Of a stretch of 44,894 nt of DNA, positions 36,903 through 44,894 are shown in pieces. The position numbers and the translations under genes were made by a program. Under the pieces are notes generated by a model that had not been told where the DNA came from, ran no database searches, and saw only the letters and a list, made by a program, of their open reading frames with translations. Source of the stretch: a virus. The DNA lies in IMG/VR virus record IMGVR_UViG_3300049215_000015, positions 1 through 44,894 of that record. One strand, given 5' to 3'. Positions within the stretch are counted from its first letter, which is position 1. Each line of letters begins with the position of its first letter.

Positions 36903-38219
36903 TTACTCATTAAAAAAATCAGCTAAATCTCTATTATTTCTTCCACTTGAAGATGTAGATGGTCTAGCTTTTGATTTATCTACTGCATTTGCTAAGTTAC
37001 TCTTTATTTTTCTTGTTACTTGAGTTTCACCTTTCTTAAGTATGTCTTTAAAATTAAAATCTAAATCCAATACTTTAGCTAATGCAATTAGTTTATCTAC
37101 ATTTTTTCTATCTGAAAGAACTTTATTTAATTTAAATTGTGTTTCACTAATATATCTATTTTCTCCAATCTTAACTGTAGGTTTAAATATCTTATTTATT
37201 AAAACTTTCTTATCTTCTTTTGTTATTGAAAGTTCTCCTACATTATCTAATTCCTTTAATCTATTAGCTACTACTTCTGTAAATTCTGCTTGTTCTTCTA
37301 AAAATCTTTGATGCTTTAATTCTTGTTCTTGTAATAACTTTTGTTTTCTAGCATCATCTTTATCTTTAATTATCTTAGTATATTTTTCTGCTTGTTTTTC
37401 AAGTTTACCAGCTTCATCTAGAATGTTTATTGTATCATCTGCATCTTCTTTAGATAAACCTTCTACATTCCTATAATAAAACTGTAAAACTCTTTTAGCA
37501 CTTTCTTTCTTTTCTTCATTACTTCCTTCATTACTATATTGTGGAATATCTACTATTTGACTATGTACTCTAAAAAATTCTTCTGTAGTTCCGCCTTTTC
37601 TTAAGAAGTTTAAATACTTAGCCCCTCTATCATCTAATCCATCAAACAAACCTGTTATTGTTTCATCTACTCTGGTATCTACTTCATTTTCTACTCCTTT
37701 TAATATACTATCTGTTGTTAGTTCTTCTCCTTCTTCTAATTTAAAATTTGAAAGTATCCCTTCTTCTTTTAAATCTTCTATTAATCCATTTAATATTTCA
37801 GGAGTAAGATGGGAGGAATCTTCTTCCTCATTATCTAACACATCTTCTTTTTCTTCTTCTTTCTGTTTATTATCATCTTTTTTATCTTTGTTTAATGAAG
37901 TATCTGTTTTTGTAGCCTGTTGATTTTTTTTCTTATTTTCTTTAATTCCTTCTTGGTCATCTTCTTCTTCATTATTTTCTCCACCTGTAGTTTCATCTTC
38001 CTCGTTATTAAAGAAGTCATCCTCTGTTACTTCAGGTTTTTCTTCTTTTTTAGTTTGACCTTCTACTTTAGTAGTAGTAACTTTAGGAATTTCTACCTCT
38101 TGCTCTTCATGTATATCTGGTTCACCTATATTCTGACCAAAGAACTTTGTAGTGTCATTACTTGGAGAATCCCAACTAAAATCTTGAATCTTAGTAGCCC
38201 CCTTATTATTATCTGCCAT
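36903..38219 (-). CDS. Acidic coiled-coil protein, scaffold candidate
   Basis: A 438-residue protein of extreme composition. Residues from about 40 to 150 are dominated by Glu, Asp, Lys, Asn and Gln (NNEEDETTGGENNEEEDDQ; EEEKEDVLDNEEEDSSH), then a charged long helix follows (KLEKQAEKYTKIIKDKDDAR; KLLQEQELKHQRFLEEQAEF). The C-terminal end is basic then polar (LANAVDKSKARPSTSSSGR). An acidic, coiled-coil protein located between portal and major capsid genes is the usual signature of a capsid scaffold, which is removed before the DNA enters. I see no protease motif here or nearby. An alternative is a non-scaffold head-assembly factor. Position and composition are the evidence. Confidence 0.65.
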   Translation of the reverse strand: MADNNKGATKIQDFSWDSPSNDTTKFFGQNIGEPDIHEEQEVEIPKVTTTKVEGQTKKEEKPEVTEDDFFNNEEDETTGGENNEEEDDQEGIKENKKKNQQATKTDTSLNKDKKDDNKQKEEEKEDVLDNEEEDSSHLTPEILNGLIEDLKEEGILSNFKLEEGEELTTDSILKGVENEVDTRVDETITGLFDGLDDRGAKYLNFLRKGGTTEEFFRVHSQIVDIPQYSNEGSNEEKKESAKRVLQFYYRNVEGLSKEDADDTINILDEAGKLEKQAEKYTKIIKDKDDARKQKLLQEQELKHQRFLEEQAEFTEVVANRLKELDNVGELSITKEDKKVLINKIFKPTVKIGENRYISETQFKLNKVLSDRKNVDKLIALAKVLDLDFNFKDILKKGETQVTRKIKSNLANAVDKSKARPSTSSSGRNNRDLADFFNE

Positions 38220-38313
38220 ATTCTAATACAAATTTAAGTTTAAAAATTAATTATTTGCAAGTTTCATTCTTTATTTTATAAAAATATTCCTATATAGCCA
38301 TTTGAAAACTATC

Positions 38314-40776
38314 TTATTTCCTTGGCTTATTTATCTGTTTCTTTTTTAATTCTAGCTCTTTCTTATCTTTTTCCTTCTGATGTTTCAACTTTTCTTCTTC
38401 TAATTTTTGTTTTCTTTCATCTAAGTTTTGATTTTTCTTTTCTAAATCCATTTTATCATTATGCATCTTAATATCTAATCCGTGTTTAGCAACTTCAAGT
38501 ACATCTGGCTCACCATTATTATTTTCATCTTTATTTTGGTCAAATCCCATTGCATATTCAGCAGTCTTTAATAATTCTGTCTTTCTTCTTTCTTCTTCTT
38601 TAAGTATAATTTGTTTTTCTTGTTCTTGCCATAATTCTCTTTGGAATTGTCTATTTTTTTCAGCTTCTTGTGCTTCTGCATTTGTTTTAGCAGTCTGTTG
38701 CTGAATATCCATATTTCTCTTTCTTTCTTCAGAAGCTTGCAATATTTCTTCAGCTTCTTGAACATTACCACTTCTTACTACTTTAATTACATCACTTAAA
38801 TCAATAGCTTGATTTTGAATAGCAGCATGAGCTAATTGTTCAACCATTTGTTTAGCTTCATATGATTTAGAACTATCTGTTACAAATAAACTATAAGTAC
38901 TATTATCTAATAAATCAGTATCTATATCTAACATTTGTAATGATAAATCATCTAAACAAAAGTTTAATTTTCTAGGCTTATTTATAGTATAGGCTACTTT
39001 TGCACATTCTAACAATGAAGTTAATACATTTCTTTTAACATCATTATGTAATTTAAAATATGGTTCTAATATATGAGAAGATTGAATTATACTTTGTTTT
39101 ACATTAGTTACTGCTGCATCTGTACCAAAAAATCCTTCCATTTCTTTAGTAACTCCAATACTAGATCCACATCTTTCATCTATATAAGCTAGTAATTTTA
39201 TGTATCTATCTATTTCAGTAGCTAAAGATAAATCTATTACCTCAAAATTCTTTTGTTGTTGATTATCCTTATTACCTTCTTCACTTGGATTAAAGAATGA
39301 TACACTATTAGCATCCAGATAATACATCCATTGAGTAGTATCTATACCAGCAGACCTAGGTATCATATTTATATTCATTAATAACTTCTTACCTTTATCA
39401 GAAGCTATTAATAATTCTAATTTATAAAATAAAATATTATAAAAGTATTGATAAGTTTTAATTCTATCAACAATACTAGTAACTTGTGAGTTTAAATTAT
39501 CACAAGCAGCACCTATATATCTTAGTTTACAATCATAAAGATTATCTAAATCTTTATATTGACCTTGTACTGGTCTTAGATAACAATATATTTCATTTCC
39601 TATTTTATATCCTTCATGGAGTTCTGGAATCCATTTCCAAGTAATAGCTAAATCTCCATTTTTCTTGTCTAATCTTTTACCATAATTTTCATCTACTACA
39701 GTTTCTTTTAACTGTCCATCTTTATCTACGTAACTTAAAAATCCTACTTTTCTAAGACTTTTCCATTCACAATGTATAACTCTTATTGTATGACCTTCTA
39801 TATTTTGTAACGGACTAAAAGTAAAATCATCAGCCATTATTTGAGTAGTACCAAATGGATATTTATGATAAATATCATCTACTTGAGTATCTGTTAATTC
39901 ATCACCAAAAAATCTTACTACTTCATCTGGTGTCATTCTATATTCACAAACAGCCCATTGAGCTTGTTCTATAAAATCATGGTCAGGAGATTTATCATAA
40001 TCAAAATAAATAGGATTAACAGTTAAACAAATTGGTTCTCCATTTACTATACCTACCCAATAAATTTCTTCACCTGCTATATTAAAATGTTTCCAACCTT
40101 TATTAAACTTAAATTGTATATTCTCCTTCTGTATAATATACTTCATTAATTGGTCAGCCATTACTTCAGCAGGGTCTTTATGTTGCCTCTCCATATACAT
40201 TCTAACTGCATCTGGAGTAGCAGCATCTATTTCTTGAGCTATCTGTTGTTGTATTTTACTTCTTTCGTCATCTGTTAAATCTTTATTCTTTAATTGAGCC
40301 TGATATTTTAATTCAGTTTGTTGTTGAATAGGTGTCATTATTTGAGATATTACAAAATCTCTAATTCTACCTAATTCTTCTTCTCCTTTTCTAGTTATAG
40401 CATTTTCATCTGTAGCAACTACTGACCATTCAAAAGGTCTTTTCATCTCCATACCTAGTAAAACTTTAATCTTACTAGATAGAATATCTCTATTAGTAAG
40501 ATTAGCAGGTAATTCTCCCATATTAGCTCCATATGGATGAGTTACATATTCAAAATCAGTAAGATTAACTACATTATTATATAAATCATAATTGACTTTC
40601 TTTCTTCTAAATTCACTTATATCACCAAATCCAACTGTTGTATTAGAAGTGAAAGCTCTAGCAGAAAACAGTTGGACTTGGTATTTATACCATTCTTTAT
40701 CATTTTCATCTTTTTGAGATTGAGTAAGACGTTGATAAGCTTTACCAGAGTATGTACCTATTCCTTCTGCTAGCAT
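38314..40776 (-). CDS. Portal protein with coiled-coil, EF-hand-like tail
   Basis: An 820-residue portal, which forms the dodecameric ring for DNA entry and exit. It starts MLAEGIGTYSGKAYQRLT and includes LLGMEMKRPFEWSVVATDE, a Trp/Tyr-rich middle (EGYKIGNEIYCYLRPVQGQY) and an assembly-type helix region (DIFKVVRSG-like, ending in QAEEILQASEERKRN). Place next to terL and length agree with crAss-like portals. The C-terminal 140 residues are almost all Glu, Lys and Gln coiled coil (KQKLEEEKLKHQKEKDKKEL). Within it lies DENNNGEPDVLE (750-761), which fits an EF-hand loop (D1, N3, N5, G6, D9, E12). The gene follows a 137-bp region with a terminator-like hairpin and a promoter-like element; a 12-bp palindrome ends two bases before its ATG. 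Confidence 0.85.
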   Translation of the reverse strand: MLAEGIGTYSGKAYQRLTQSQKDENDKEWYKYQVQLFSARAFTSNTTVGFGDISEFRRKKVNYDLYNNVVNLTDFEYVTHPYGANMGELPANLTNRDILSSKIKVLLGMEMKRPFEWSVVATDENAITRKGEEELGRIRDFVISQIMTPIQQQTELKYQAQLKNKDLTDDERSKIQQQIAQEIDAATPDAVRMYMERQHKDPAEVMADQLMKYIIQKENIQFKFNKGWKHFNIAGEEIYWVGIVNGEPICLTVNPIYFDYDKSPDHDFIEQAQWAVCEYRMTPDEVVRFFGDELTDTQVDDIYHKYPFGTTQIMADDFTFSPLQNIEGHTIRVIHCEWKSLRKVGFLSYVDKDGQLKETVVDENYGKRLDKKNGDLAITWKWIPELHEGYKIGNEIYCYLRPVQGQYKDLDNLYDCKLRYIGAACDNLNSQVTSIVDRIKTYQYFYNILFYKLELLIASDKGKKLLMNINMIPRSAGIDTTQWMYYLDANSVSFFNPSEEGNKDNQQQKNFEVIDLSLATEIDRYIKLLAYIDERCGSSIGVTKEMEGFFGTDAAVTNVKQSIIQSSHILEPYFKLHNDVKRNVLTSLLECAKVAYTINKPRKLNFCLDDLSLQMLDIDTDLLDNSTYSLFVTDSSKSYEAKQMVEQLAHAAIQNQAIDLSDVIKVVRSGNVQEAEEILQASEERKRNMDIQQQTAKTNAEAQEAEKNRQFQRELWQEQEKQIILKEEERRKTELLKTAEYAMGFDQNKDENNNGEPDVLEVAKHGLDIKMHNDKMDLEKKNQNLDERKQKLEEEKLKHQKEKDKKELELKKKQINKPRK

Positions 40777-40777
40777 T

Positions 40778-40789
40778 AAGATTAATCTT
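40778..40789. other. 12-bp perfect palindrome at the portal start
   Basis: AAGATTAATCTT is its own reverse complement and lies immediately upstream of the portal ATG (40776). AGATTAA, half of it, recurs at 40795-40801 and 40840-40846. It could be an operator or a small RNA hairpin at the translation start; the sequence alone does not show which. Confidence 0.5.
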
Positions 40790-40827
40790 TAATGAGATTA
40801 AAAAAGAAATGAACTTAAGTTTAATCA

Positions 40828-40835
40828 CAAATATA
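40828..40835 (-). promoter_or_regulatory. Promoter-like -7 element before the portal gene
   Basis: On the minus strand TATATTTG fits the Bacteroidota -7 consensus TAnnTTTG exactly. It sits 52 bases before the portal ATG and just after a terminator-like hairpin. No TTTG -33 box is found 19-21 bases upstream (the place holds TTCT), so this is a partial match. Confidence 0.4.
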
Positions 40836-40840
40836 CTTAA

Positions 40841-40884
40841 GATTAAAATAAAAATAGAACTACCTATAAATAAGATAGTTCTAT
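40841..40884 (-). terminator. Intrinsic terminator after terL
   Basis: A perfect 9-bp stem (atagaacta / tagttctat, 40854-40862 with 40876-40884) with a 13-base loop is followed on the minus strand by TTTTATTTTAATC, a good U-rich tract. It lies 30 bases after the terL stop. Stem plus U-tract fits a rho-independent terminator, separating terL from the portal operon. Confidence 0.65.
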
Positions 40885-40913
40885 CAGTTAAAAAAAGGCT
40901 ATTTAGGAATATT

Positions 40914-43007
40914 TTATCTACTGTAAAATCTTTTCATTCTTTCAAAGTCCTCTGTAAGAGTTTTATTCAAATTATTATCTTCATATTCTTTACCAAGGTC
41001 TTCTTCTTCCATTTGTATCATTACCATCATAAGTGCCATCACTCTATCAAAGTTTCCTTTCTTATTATACATTATCAACTCTTCTAACAACCCAGGACTA
41101 TTAATCATATCTATATTAGTAACTACTTGTCCTTCTTCATCTGTATCTCTTTCAGTTAATAACCAATCTTTAATATAGGTTTCTCCAGCATCTTTTAACC
41201 TATCATCCATATGACAACCATATACCCTTCTAACCCCACTATCTTTAATATTCTTACTAATAACTTGGTCTGGTTGAGCAGCTAATAAATGTAATTTCTT
41301 TCTTTTAGCAAAATAACTCTTAACATGCAATACCATATTTTCATACATACCTTGTGTATTATATAATTCACAAAGCATTTCAAATATTCTATTTATATCA
41401 TCTGCTTTTTCAAATCTACCTGTATATTCAGCTACAATCATATTTCTATTATAACTGTACTTATGAGTACCTTTATATACAAATATAGAAGCCATTGAAG
41501 TACCTTCATCTAATGAAACAGGGTCATATCCTATTTTATATAATCCTTTAGGAGCATTATCTATTGGATATTCATATATAACTACTGCTCCTCTTACATC
41601 ATTTGTATCAGGTAATCTTCTCCATATAGGTTTTAATGTATTATTTAAATCAGGTTTAAATTTAACTTTTCCTATTTCATCTCTATATAAAGTTCCAGCT
41701 TGTCCTAATGTTAAATAAGTTTTTTCTCTTAATACTTTTTCTAATCTATGTCTTAATTCTACTACTGGTAAATTGTTCCTACTAACTGTTAAGAAAGCTT
41801 CAGAAGGTTTAATACAATATTCTTGCACATGACTTTGTAATACACTTCCTCCACTACTACCTCTCATTATTATATCTCTTTCCTTTAATTCATATTTTAA
41901 AGCTTCTTCTTTATCTGAATTACCATTTTCATCATAAAATCCATCATTATTCCAATATATAGGATGAAAGAATCCACAAGTACTTTCTTCTGCTTCATCA
42001 TCCCATATATTCTGAAACTGTAATAATTTAAACATTTCAGGATTATAGAACATATTAGCAAAATCAACTGTACCACTTTCCATGTCACCACCTGTACCAA
42101 ATATTACTATTTGTCCAGTTATAAATTTACCACTTCTTAATGTAGGTTCTGTAGCTATATAACTAGCTTGTAGATTAGGAAATTTACCTGCTTCTTCAAA
42201 TAGAACATATGCTGCATCTTTACCTCTAGCAGCATCAGGATTATCTTTAAATGTAATTGCTTTTATTTCAGATAAGAAACCTTTCTCAATAGGTACACCA
42301 TCTATAATTTGTTTATAACTAGCTCTCTTATGGTCAACTAAATCTTTGTAATGCCTACTTTTTCTAAATCCAGTTTGTTCATTTAGAAAGTTTAAATAAT
42401 TAGTAGCCATTTGCATTGTACCTTGAGGATATAAATAATCCTTAAGAAATGCTCCTACTATACTTAAACTATTTCTCTTAGTACTATATGTATTTGTAAG
42501 TATAGAAGCATTTTTATAAGAATATCCTTTTCTTCTACTCTTACCTACAATCATATGTCTTCCACCTTCTAAATCATCATGTGATATTTTAGTACTTAAT
42601 CCTAATCCTTCTAAAGCTTTAACTGGTTCTAAATCTGGAAATAATACTTTCATTCCATATCTAGCTATGTCTAAACACCAAAAATAATTATAATCTCCAT
42701 CCCAAAAATCAGGAAAACCAACTTCTTTTTCTGCAATATTTTCACCTATTATAGTTACTTTCTTTATATTACAGAAGTTCAAATAATGATAATGATGTCC
42801 TGTTATTCTAGCTCCTCCTACTTCATAACCTTCAATACATCTTCTAGTTTGTTCTTCCCAATAAGCTCTCCAATCAGGAGTTCCCCAAGGGTCTTTACAA
42901 TAGTAACCATATTTCTTAAAATGAATAGCTTCTGGACTAAACATTTTACTATTTATCCATATACCTTGAGGGTTTCTAATTGCATCTAACTTACTAGGAT
43001 TACTCAT
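40914..43007 (-). CDS. terL: Terminase large subunit (TerL)
   Basis: A 697-residue packaging motor: an N-terminal ATPase that drives DNA into the head and a C-terminal RNase H-like nuclease that cuts concatemers. The Walker A region is GRHMIVGKSRRKGYS (149-163), a deviant form in which the usual GK-S/T is shifted. Walker B is YVLFEEAG (267-274) with Glu where Asp is usual. Motif III is FGTGGD (303-308). The nuclease domain has GYDPVS (D495) and FDRVMA (D654) as likely metal-binding aspartates. N-terminal YYCKDPWGTPDWRAYW and HHYHYLNFCNIKK are typical of the crAss-like family. The ATG at 43007 directly follows the TAG of the 194-residue gene, so the two are translationally coupled. A terminator-like hairpin follows. 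Confidence 0.9.
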   Translation of the reverse strand: MSNPSKLDAIRNPQGIWINSKMFSPEAIHFKKYGYYCKDPWGTPDWRAYWEEQTRRCIEGYEVGGARITGHHYHYLNFCNIKKVTIIGENIAEKEVGFPDFWDGDYNYFWCLDIARYGMKVLFPDLEPVKALEGLGLSTKISHDDLEGGRHMIVGKSRRKGYSYKNASILTNTYSTKRNSLSIVGAFLKDYLYPQGTMQMATNYLNFLNEQTGFRKSRHYKDLVDHKRASYKQIIDGVPIEKGFLSEIKAITFKDNPDAARGKDAAYVLFEEAGKFPNLQASYIATEPTLRSGKFITGQIVIFGTGGDMESGTVDFANMFYNPEMFKLLQFQNIWDDEAEESTCGFFHPIYWNNDGFYDENGNSDKEEALKYELKERDIIMRGSSGGSVLQSHVQEYCIKPSEAFLTVSRNNLPVVELRHRLEKVLREKTYLTLGQAGTLYRDEIGKVKFKPDLNNTLKPIWRRLPDTNDVRGAVVIYEYPIDNAPKGLYKIGYDPVSLDEGTSMASIFVYKGTHKYSYNRNMIVAEYTGRFEKADDINRIFEMLCELYNTQGMYENMVLHVKSYFAKRKKLHLLAAQPDQVISKNIKDSGVRRVYGCHMDDRLKDAGETYIKDWLLTERDTDEEGQVVTNIDMINSPGLLEELIMYNKKGNFDRVMALMMVMIQMEEEDLGKEYEDNNLNKTLTEDFERMKRFYSR

Positions 43008-43592
43008 CTATTCTTCTAAAGGATTAATTTCAATATCACCTTTCAATTTAGTATTCTCATATAATTCCTGTTCTACCTTTTCTTTAAAAGCATTTAAACT
43101 TTTAACTACATTAAATGCATCTGATAAAGCTTTAGTAACATCTGCTGGTTTATATACTACTCCACCTGATTTAGTTCTTTCATCTAAATCTACAGTAGTA
43201 AAGAAATCTATAAGTTTATTTGCACCAAGAATACAAGCTTCCAAGAAGGATAAAGAAAAAGATGCACTTTTCAAGAAGCCTCTATATGTATCTATCCCAT
43301 CTACTACCAGCATATCTGGCTCATATAATACTTCAGTATCTCCTCTAACTATTACTTGAGAATTACCTTTAAATATATTAGCTATAATCTTATCAGACCT
43401 TTCATCTTCCTGATAACCATAAAAAGGATTAGTCTTCTTAGGACTACACATAAATTCAATATATGCAAATTCCTTTAAAGCAAATTCTTTACCTTCTGAA
43501 CTATCTCTATTCCATATTTCTCTAAATGGACTTATCAATAAAACTTCAGTAGTAGGTTTAACTATGTTATTTTCTATTATAAATAGTTGCAT
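43008..43592 (-). CDS. Unknown protein abutting terL, small terminase candidate
   Basis: A 194-residue protein with no family that I recognise. The first half is mixed (MQLFIIENNIVKPTTEVLL; FREIWNRDSSEGKEFALKEF), with a CSPKKTNPFYGY segment. The second half is mostly helical: LSFLEACILGANKLIDFF and VTKALSDAFNVVKSLNAF, then KEKVEQELYENTKLKGD. Stop (TAG) and terL ATG touch, which implies coupled expression. Small terminase subunits are often encoded just before terL, are 150-200 residues long and oligomerise through helices, so this is the best positional candidate here. It lacks a clear helix-turn-helix, so the call remains a guess. Confidence 0.5.
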   Translation of the reverse strand: MQLFIIENNIVKPTTEVLLISPFREIWNRDSSEGKEFALKEFAYIEFMCSPKKTNPFYGYQEDERSDKIIANIFKGNSQVIVRGDTEVLYEPDMLVVDGIDTYRGFLKSASFSLSFLEACILGANKLIDFFTTVDLDERTKSGGVVYKPADVTKALSDAFNVVKSLNAFKEKVEQELYENTKLKGDIEINPLEE

Positions 43593-43593
43593 T

Positions 43594-43896
43594 TTATAAG
43601 TCTATAGTATAAGTAGTATTTTTAATTTTAATAGTAATACTTGAACTTTTAACAATATCAGTAGCATTAGTTTGAACAATGTTAATAAAGCTACTATATT
43701 TCTTAGCTAATTTCATATACCATTTCAAACCAATGTACTCAAAAAAACTTAATTCTTTTTTAAGTAATTCTTTAATTTGAGTTTCTTTCTTAGTAATTAA
43801 AGCATTTGCTTTCTCTAGTTCAGTAGCTTCTAATTTAGCTAATTCAGTTCTTACATTTACATCTAAATTGATGAATTGAGTTTTTAAACTTTCCAT
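43594..43896 (-). CDS. Small helical protein, unknown
   Basis: A 100-residue protein. The first 50 residues form a charged coiled coil (VRTELAKLEATELEKANAL, then ITKKETQIKELLKKEL), followed by an aromatic helix (FFEYIGLKWYMKLAKKY) and a C-terminal beta hairpin (SSITIKIKNTTYTIDL). No leader peptide or known motif is present. It starts five bases after the stop of the 96-residue gene and ends one base before the 194-residue gene, in the same operon as terL. It is probably a phage-specific small protein; nothing more can be said. Confidence 0.6.
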   Translation of the reverse strand: MESLKTQFINLDVNVRTELAKLEATELEKANALITKKETQIKELLKKELSFFEYIGLKWYMKLAKKYSSFINIVQTNATDIVKSSSITIKIKNTTYTIDL

Positions 43897-43901
43897 GATA
43901 A

Positions 43902-44192
43902 TTATATTTTTTCTAATTGTTCAATACTAAATAATCCGTCAAAACCTTTTAATTGATAACCTTGTACTATACCTCCTACTGCTCTAAAATTCTTATATCC
44001 TATTACTTCTGATTCTTTATTTACAATTTGAGGGGACATATCATATACTACAAAATCTTCATCTTCAGTTATAAAATTATCTCTACTTTTATATTCATCT
44101 ATTTCTTTAGGAGATAAACTATTTTTAGATACCCATACTGGAGAACCATAATTAACTATTTTAACTTTATCTTTTAAATTAATCATACTCAT
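43902..44192 (-). CDS. Small protein, unknown
   Basis: A 96-residue soluble protein (MSMINLKDKVKIVNYGSPVW; NFITEDEDFVVYDMSPQIV; VGGIVQGYQLKGFDGLFS). It looks like a compact beta fold, with strands at KVKIVNY, DFVVYDM and FRAVGGIVQGY. I recognise no family. The N-terminal KVKIVNYGSPVWVS has the look of an SH3-like small barrel, but this is only an impression. It is in the small-gene run upstream of terL, eight bases after the stop of the lipoprotein-like gene. Confidence 0.55.
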   Translation of the reverse strand: MSMINLKDKVKIVNYGSPVWVSKNSLSPKEIDEYKSRDNFITEDEDFVVYDMSPQIVNKESEVIGYKNFRAVGGIVQGYQLKGFDGLFSIEQLEKI

Positions 44193-44200
44193 CTAATTAA

Positions 44201-44713
44201 TTATTTCTTCCACCATCTTACTAAACTATCATCATACCATATTTCTACACAATTACTATCTGTTATAGATTGATTATATTTATATACATCTTTTAAATAA
44301 ACAATAGAATCATTTTCACCCATAATTATAGGAAAACTAGTATAAGTAGAACTATCTTCTCCTATTGTTTGATTATAAACATTTTTTACAAATTCTGCGT
44401 GTTCTATACTATCTTGAGTATGTTCTATACTATCCCATTTACTAGCATCAGATGTACCATATATCTCTGTCCATACTAAAGTATCTACCATCCTAGCATC
44501 TCTCCAATCTTGTACTTCTATATGATGATTAAAAACATAATCTCTATGATACATAGAAGGTAAATGTCCTATTTCAAGAGTATATAAAGCTCCAAAATAA
44601 CAACCTTCTTCCCATGATTCTCTATCCCATTTATGTTGAGTAGTAGATGAACAAGTAGCTATACTTGTAATAAGTAATAAAACTAATGTTGCTATTATAA
44701 TATTCTTTACCAT
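44201..44713 (-). CDS. Lipoprotein- or leader-bearing protein
   Basis: A 170-residue protein with an N-terminal membrane leader (MVKNIIIATLVLLLITSIATC). The cysteine at residue 21 follows the hydrophobic core and could be lipidated, though Thr at -1 is not the usual Gly/Ala/Ser of a lipobox. The rest is polar, rich in Trp, Asp and His (HKWDRESWEEGCYFGALYT), and has an internal near-repeat WDSIEHTQDSIEHAEF. It ends in a basic patch (VRWWKK). It is probably located in or outside the inner membrane of the infected cell. Possible jobs, such as superinfection exclusion or lysis, are not supported by any motif. It starts five bases before the end of the partial gene to its right. Confidence 0.6.
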   Translation of the reverse strand: MVKNIIIATLVLLLITSIATCSSTTQHKWDRESWEEGCYFGALYTLEIGHLPSMYHRDYVFNHHIEVQDWRDARMVDTLVWTEIYGTSDASKWDSIEHTQDSIEHAEFVKNVYNQTIGEDSSTYTSFPIIMGENDSIVYLKDVYKYNQSITDSNCVEIWYDDSLVRWWKK

Positions 44714-44717
44714 ATAT

Positions 44718-44894
44718 TTATCTATTTAATTTCCATTTCAATATTCTATCTCTAGCTTCTATACATTCTTTTTCTGTTTTAAAATCTACAGCATATTGAG
44801 CTAGAGTAGCTACTATAACTAATTCCCAAATTACATCTTCTAATTCTACTTTAGGATAATTATATACTGTATTATATGATATACCAGTTATATT
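44718..44894 (-). CDS. Partial gene, C-terminal 58 residues
   Basis: A frame open from the right edge to a TAA at 44718-44720 gives 58 residues (ISYNTVYNYPKVELEDVIW, then LVIVATLAQYAVDFKT, ending ARDRILKWKLNR). The 5' part lies outside the window. Codon use and co-direction with the following gene (four bases downstream) make it a real gene end. The segment looks helical; no family is recognised. Confidence 0.6.
   Translation of the reverse strand, partial: NITGISYNTVYNYPKVELEDVIWELVIVATLAQYAVDFKTEKECIEARDRILKWKLNR

Noticed and set aside
38229-38236. TAAATTTG (minus strand) as a promoter for the scaffold gene
   Set aside because: It fits the -7 consensus and has a CTTG 21 bases upstream, but transcription would start only about two bases before the ATG.
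37920-38237. A 105-residue plus-strand frame rich in Phe, Ile and Leu resembling a membrane protein
   Set aside because: It is the complement of the Glu/Lys/Asn-rich scaffold gene, which always reads as a hydrophobic frame on the other strand.
38568-38771. A 67-residue Lys-rich minus-strand frame inside the portal gene
   Set aside because: It is an out-of-frame reading of the Lys/Glu/Gln coiled-coil coding region.
40752-41087. A 111-residue plus-strand frame across the terL/portal gap
   Set aside because: It runs through the terminator and promoter-like region and into the opposite strand of terL, with low-complexity composition.
41897-42100. A 67-residue minus-strand frame inside terL
   Set aside because: It overlaps the terL coding region fully in another frame and has an unnatural composition.

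Overview
The window is an AT-rich (roughly 70% A+T by eye) piece of a tailed double-stranded DNA phage. It is best read as a member of the crAss-like phages (order Crassvirales), podovirus-like phages of Bacteroidota. Three things support this. The gene order is terminase, portal, scaffold candidate, major capsid protein, ring and tail adaptors, IHF-like protein, tail tubular protein, giant tail stabilisation (muzzle) protein, cargo proteins, and a giant virion RNA polymerase. Several protein families are individually recognisable. Some N-terminal leaders and one promoter-like element (TAnnTTTG) look like Bacteroidota signals. I cannot assign the family or genus from sequence alone. All supported genes lie on the minus strand, so the window is one co-directional late block transcribed from right to left. 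The standard genetic code fits: long frames are open and TAG is used as a real stop just before terL.

Layout in order of transcription (high to low coordinates). (1) 44894-43008: five small genes of unknown function, including a lipoprotein-like protein and a 194-residue protein abutting terL that is a positional candidate for the small terminase subunit. (2) 43007-35378: packaging and head module, with the large terminase, a terminator and promoter-like region, the portal, an acidic scaffold candidate and the major capsid protein, followed by a strong GC-rich hairpin. (3) 35305-32515: capsid or adaptor proteins ending in an abundant-type structural protein and a second GC-rich hairpin. (4) 32437-22797: an accessory appendage and host-contact cassette. 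It holds Cys-rich and Ig-like fibre proteins, a 1029-residue beta-helix spike, two paralogous modular fibres (one with a collagen-like stretch), a lectin-like tip protein of aberrant base composition, two small membrane proteins and a secreted protein. (5) 22790-14357: tail assembly module, with a RecB-type PD-(D/E)XK nuclease, an adaptor, an IHF-like protein, a small Cys protein, the tail tubular ring protein and the 1704-residue muzzle protein. (6) 14234-1: cargo module, with two cargo proteins and then one open frame of at least 3440 residues that runs off the left edge.

The giant frame carries the two hallmark regions of a single-chain DNA-dependent RNA polymerase. One is a beta-like region with IQQDVPFK and GTQMMK. 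The other is a beta'-like double-psi barrel with RIPTSGH followed 39 residues later by DFDVD, which aligns with the spacing of RxPTxH...DFDGD in cellular beta'. It is probably packaged in the capsid and injected with the DNA to transcribe early genes. The gene set is therefore mostly a known type of module. Points worth a second look are the polymerase motif variant and fusion, a membrane-like insertion in the muzzle, an EF-hand-like loop in the portal, the recently acquired tip gene, leader peptides on appendage proteins, and the control regions around terL/portal and the capsid genes.
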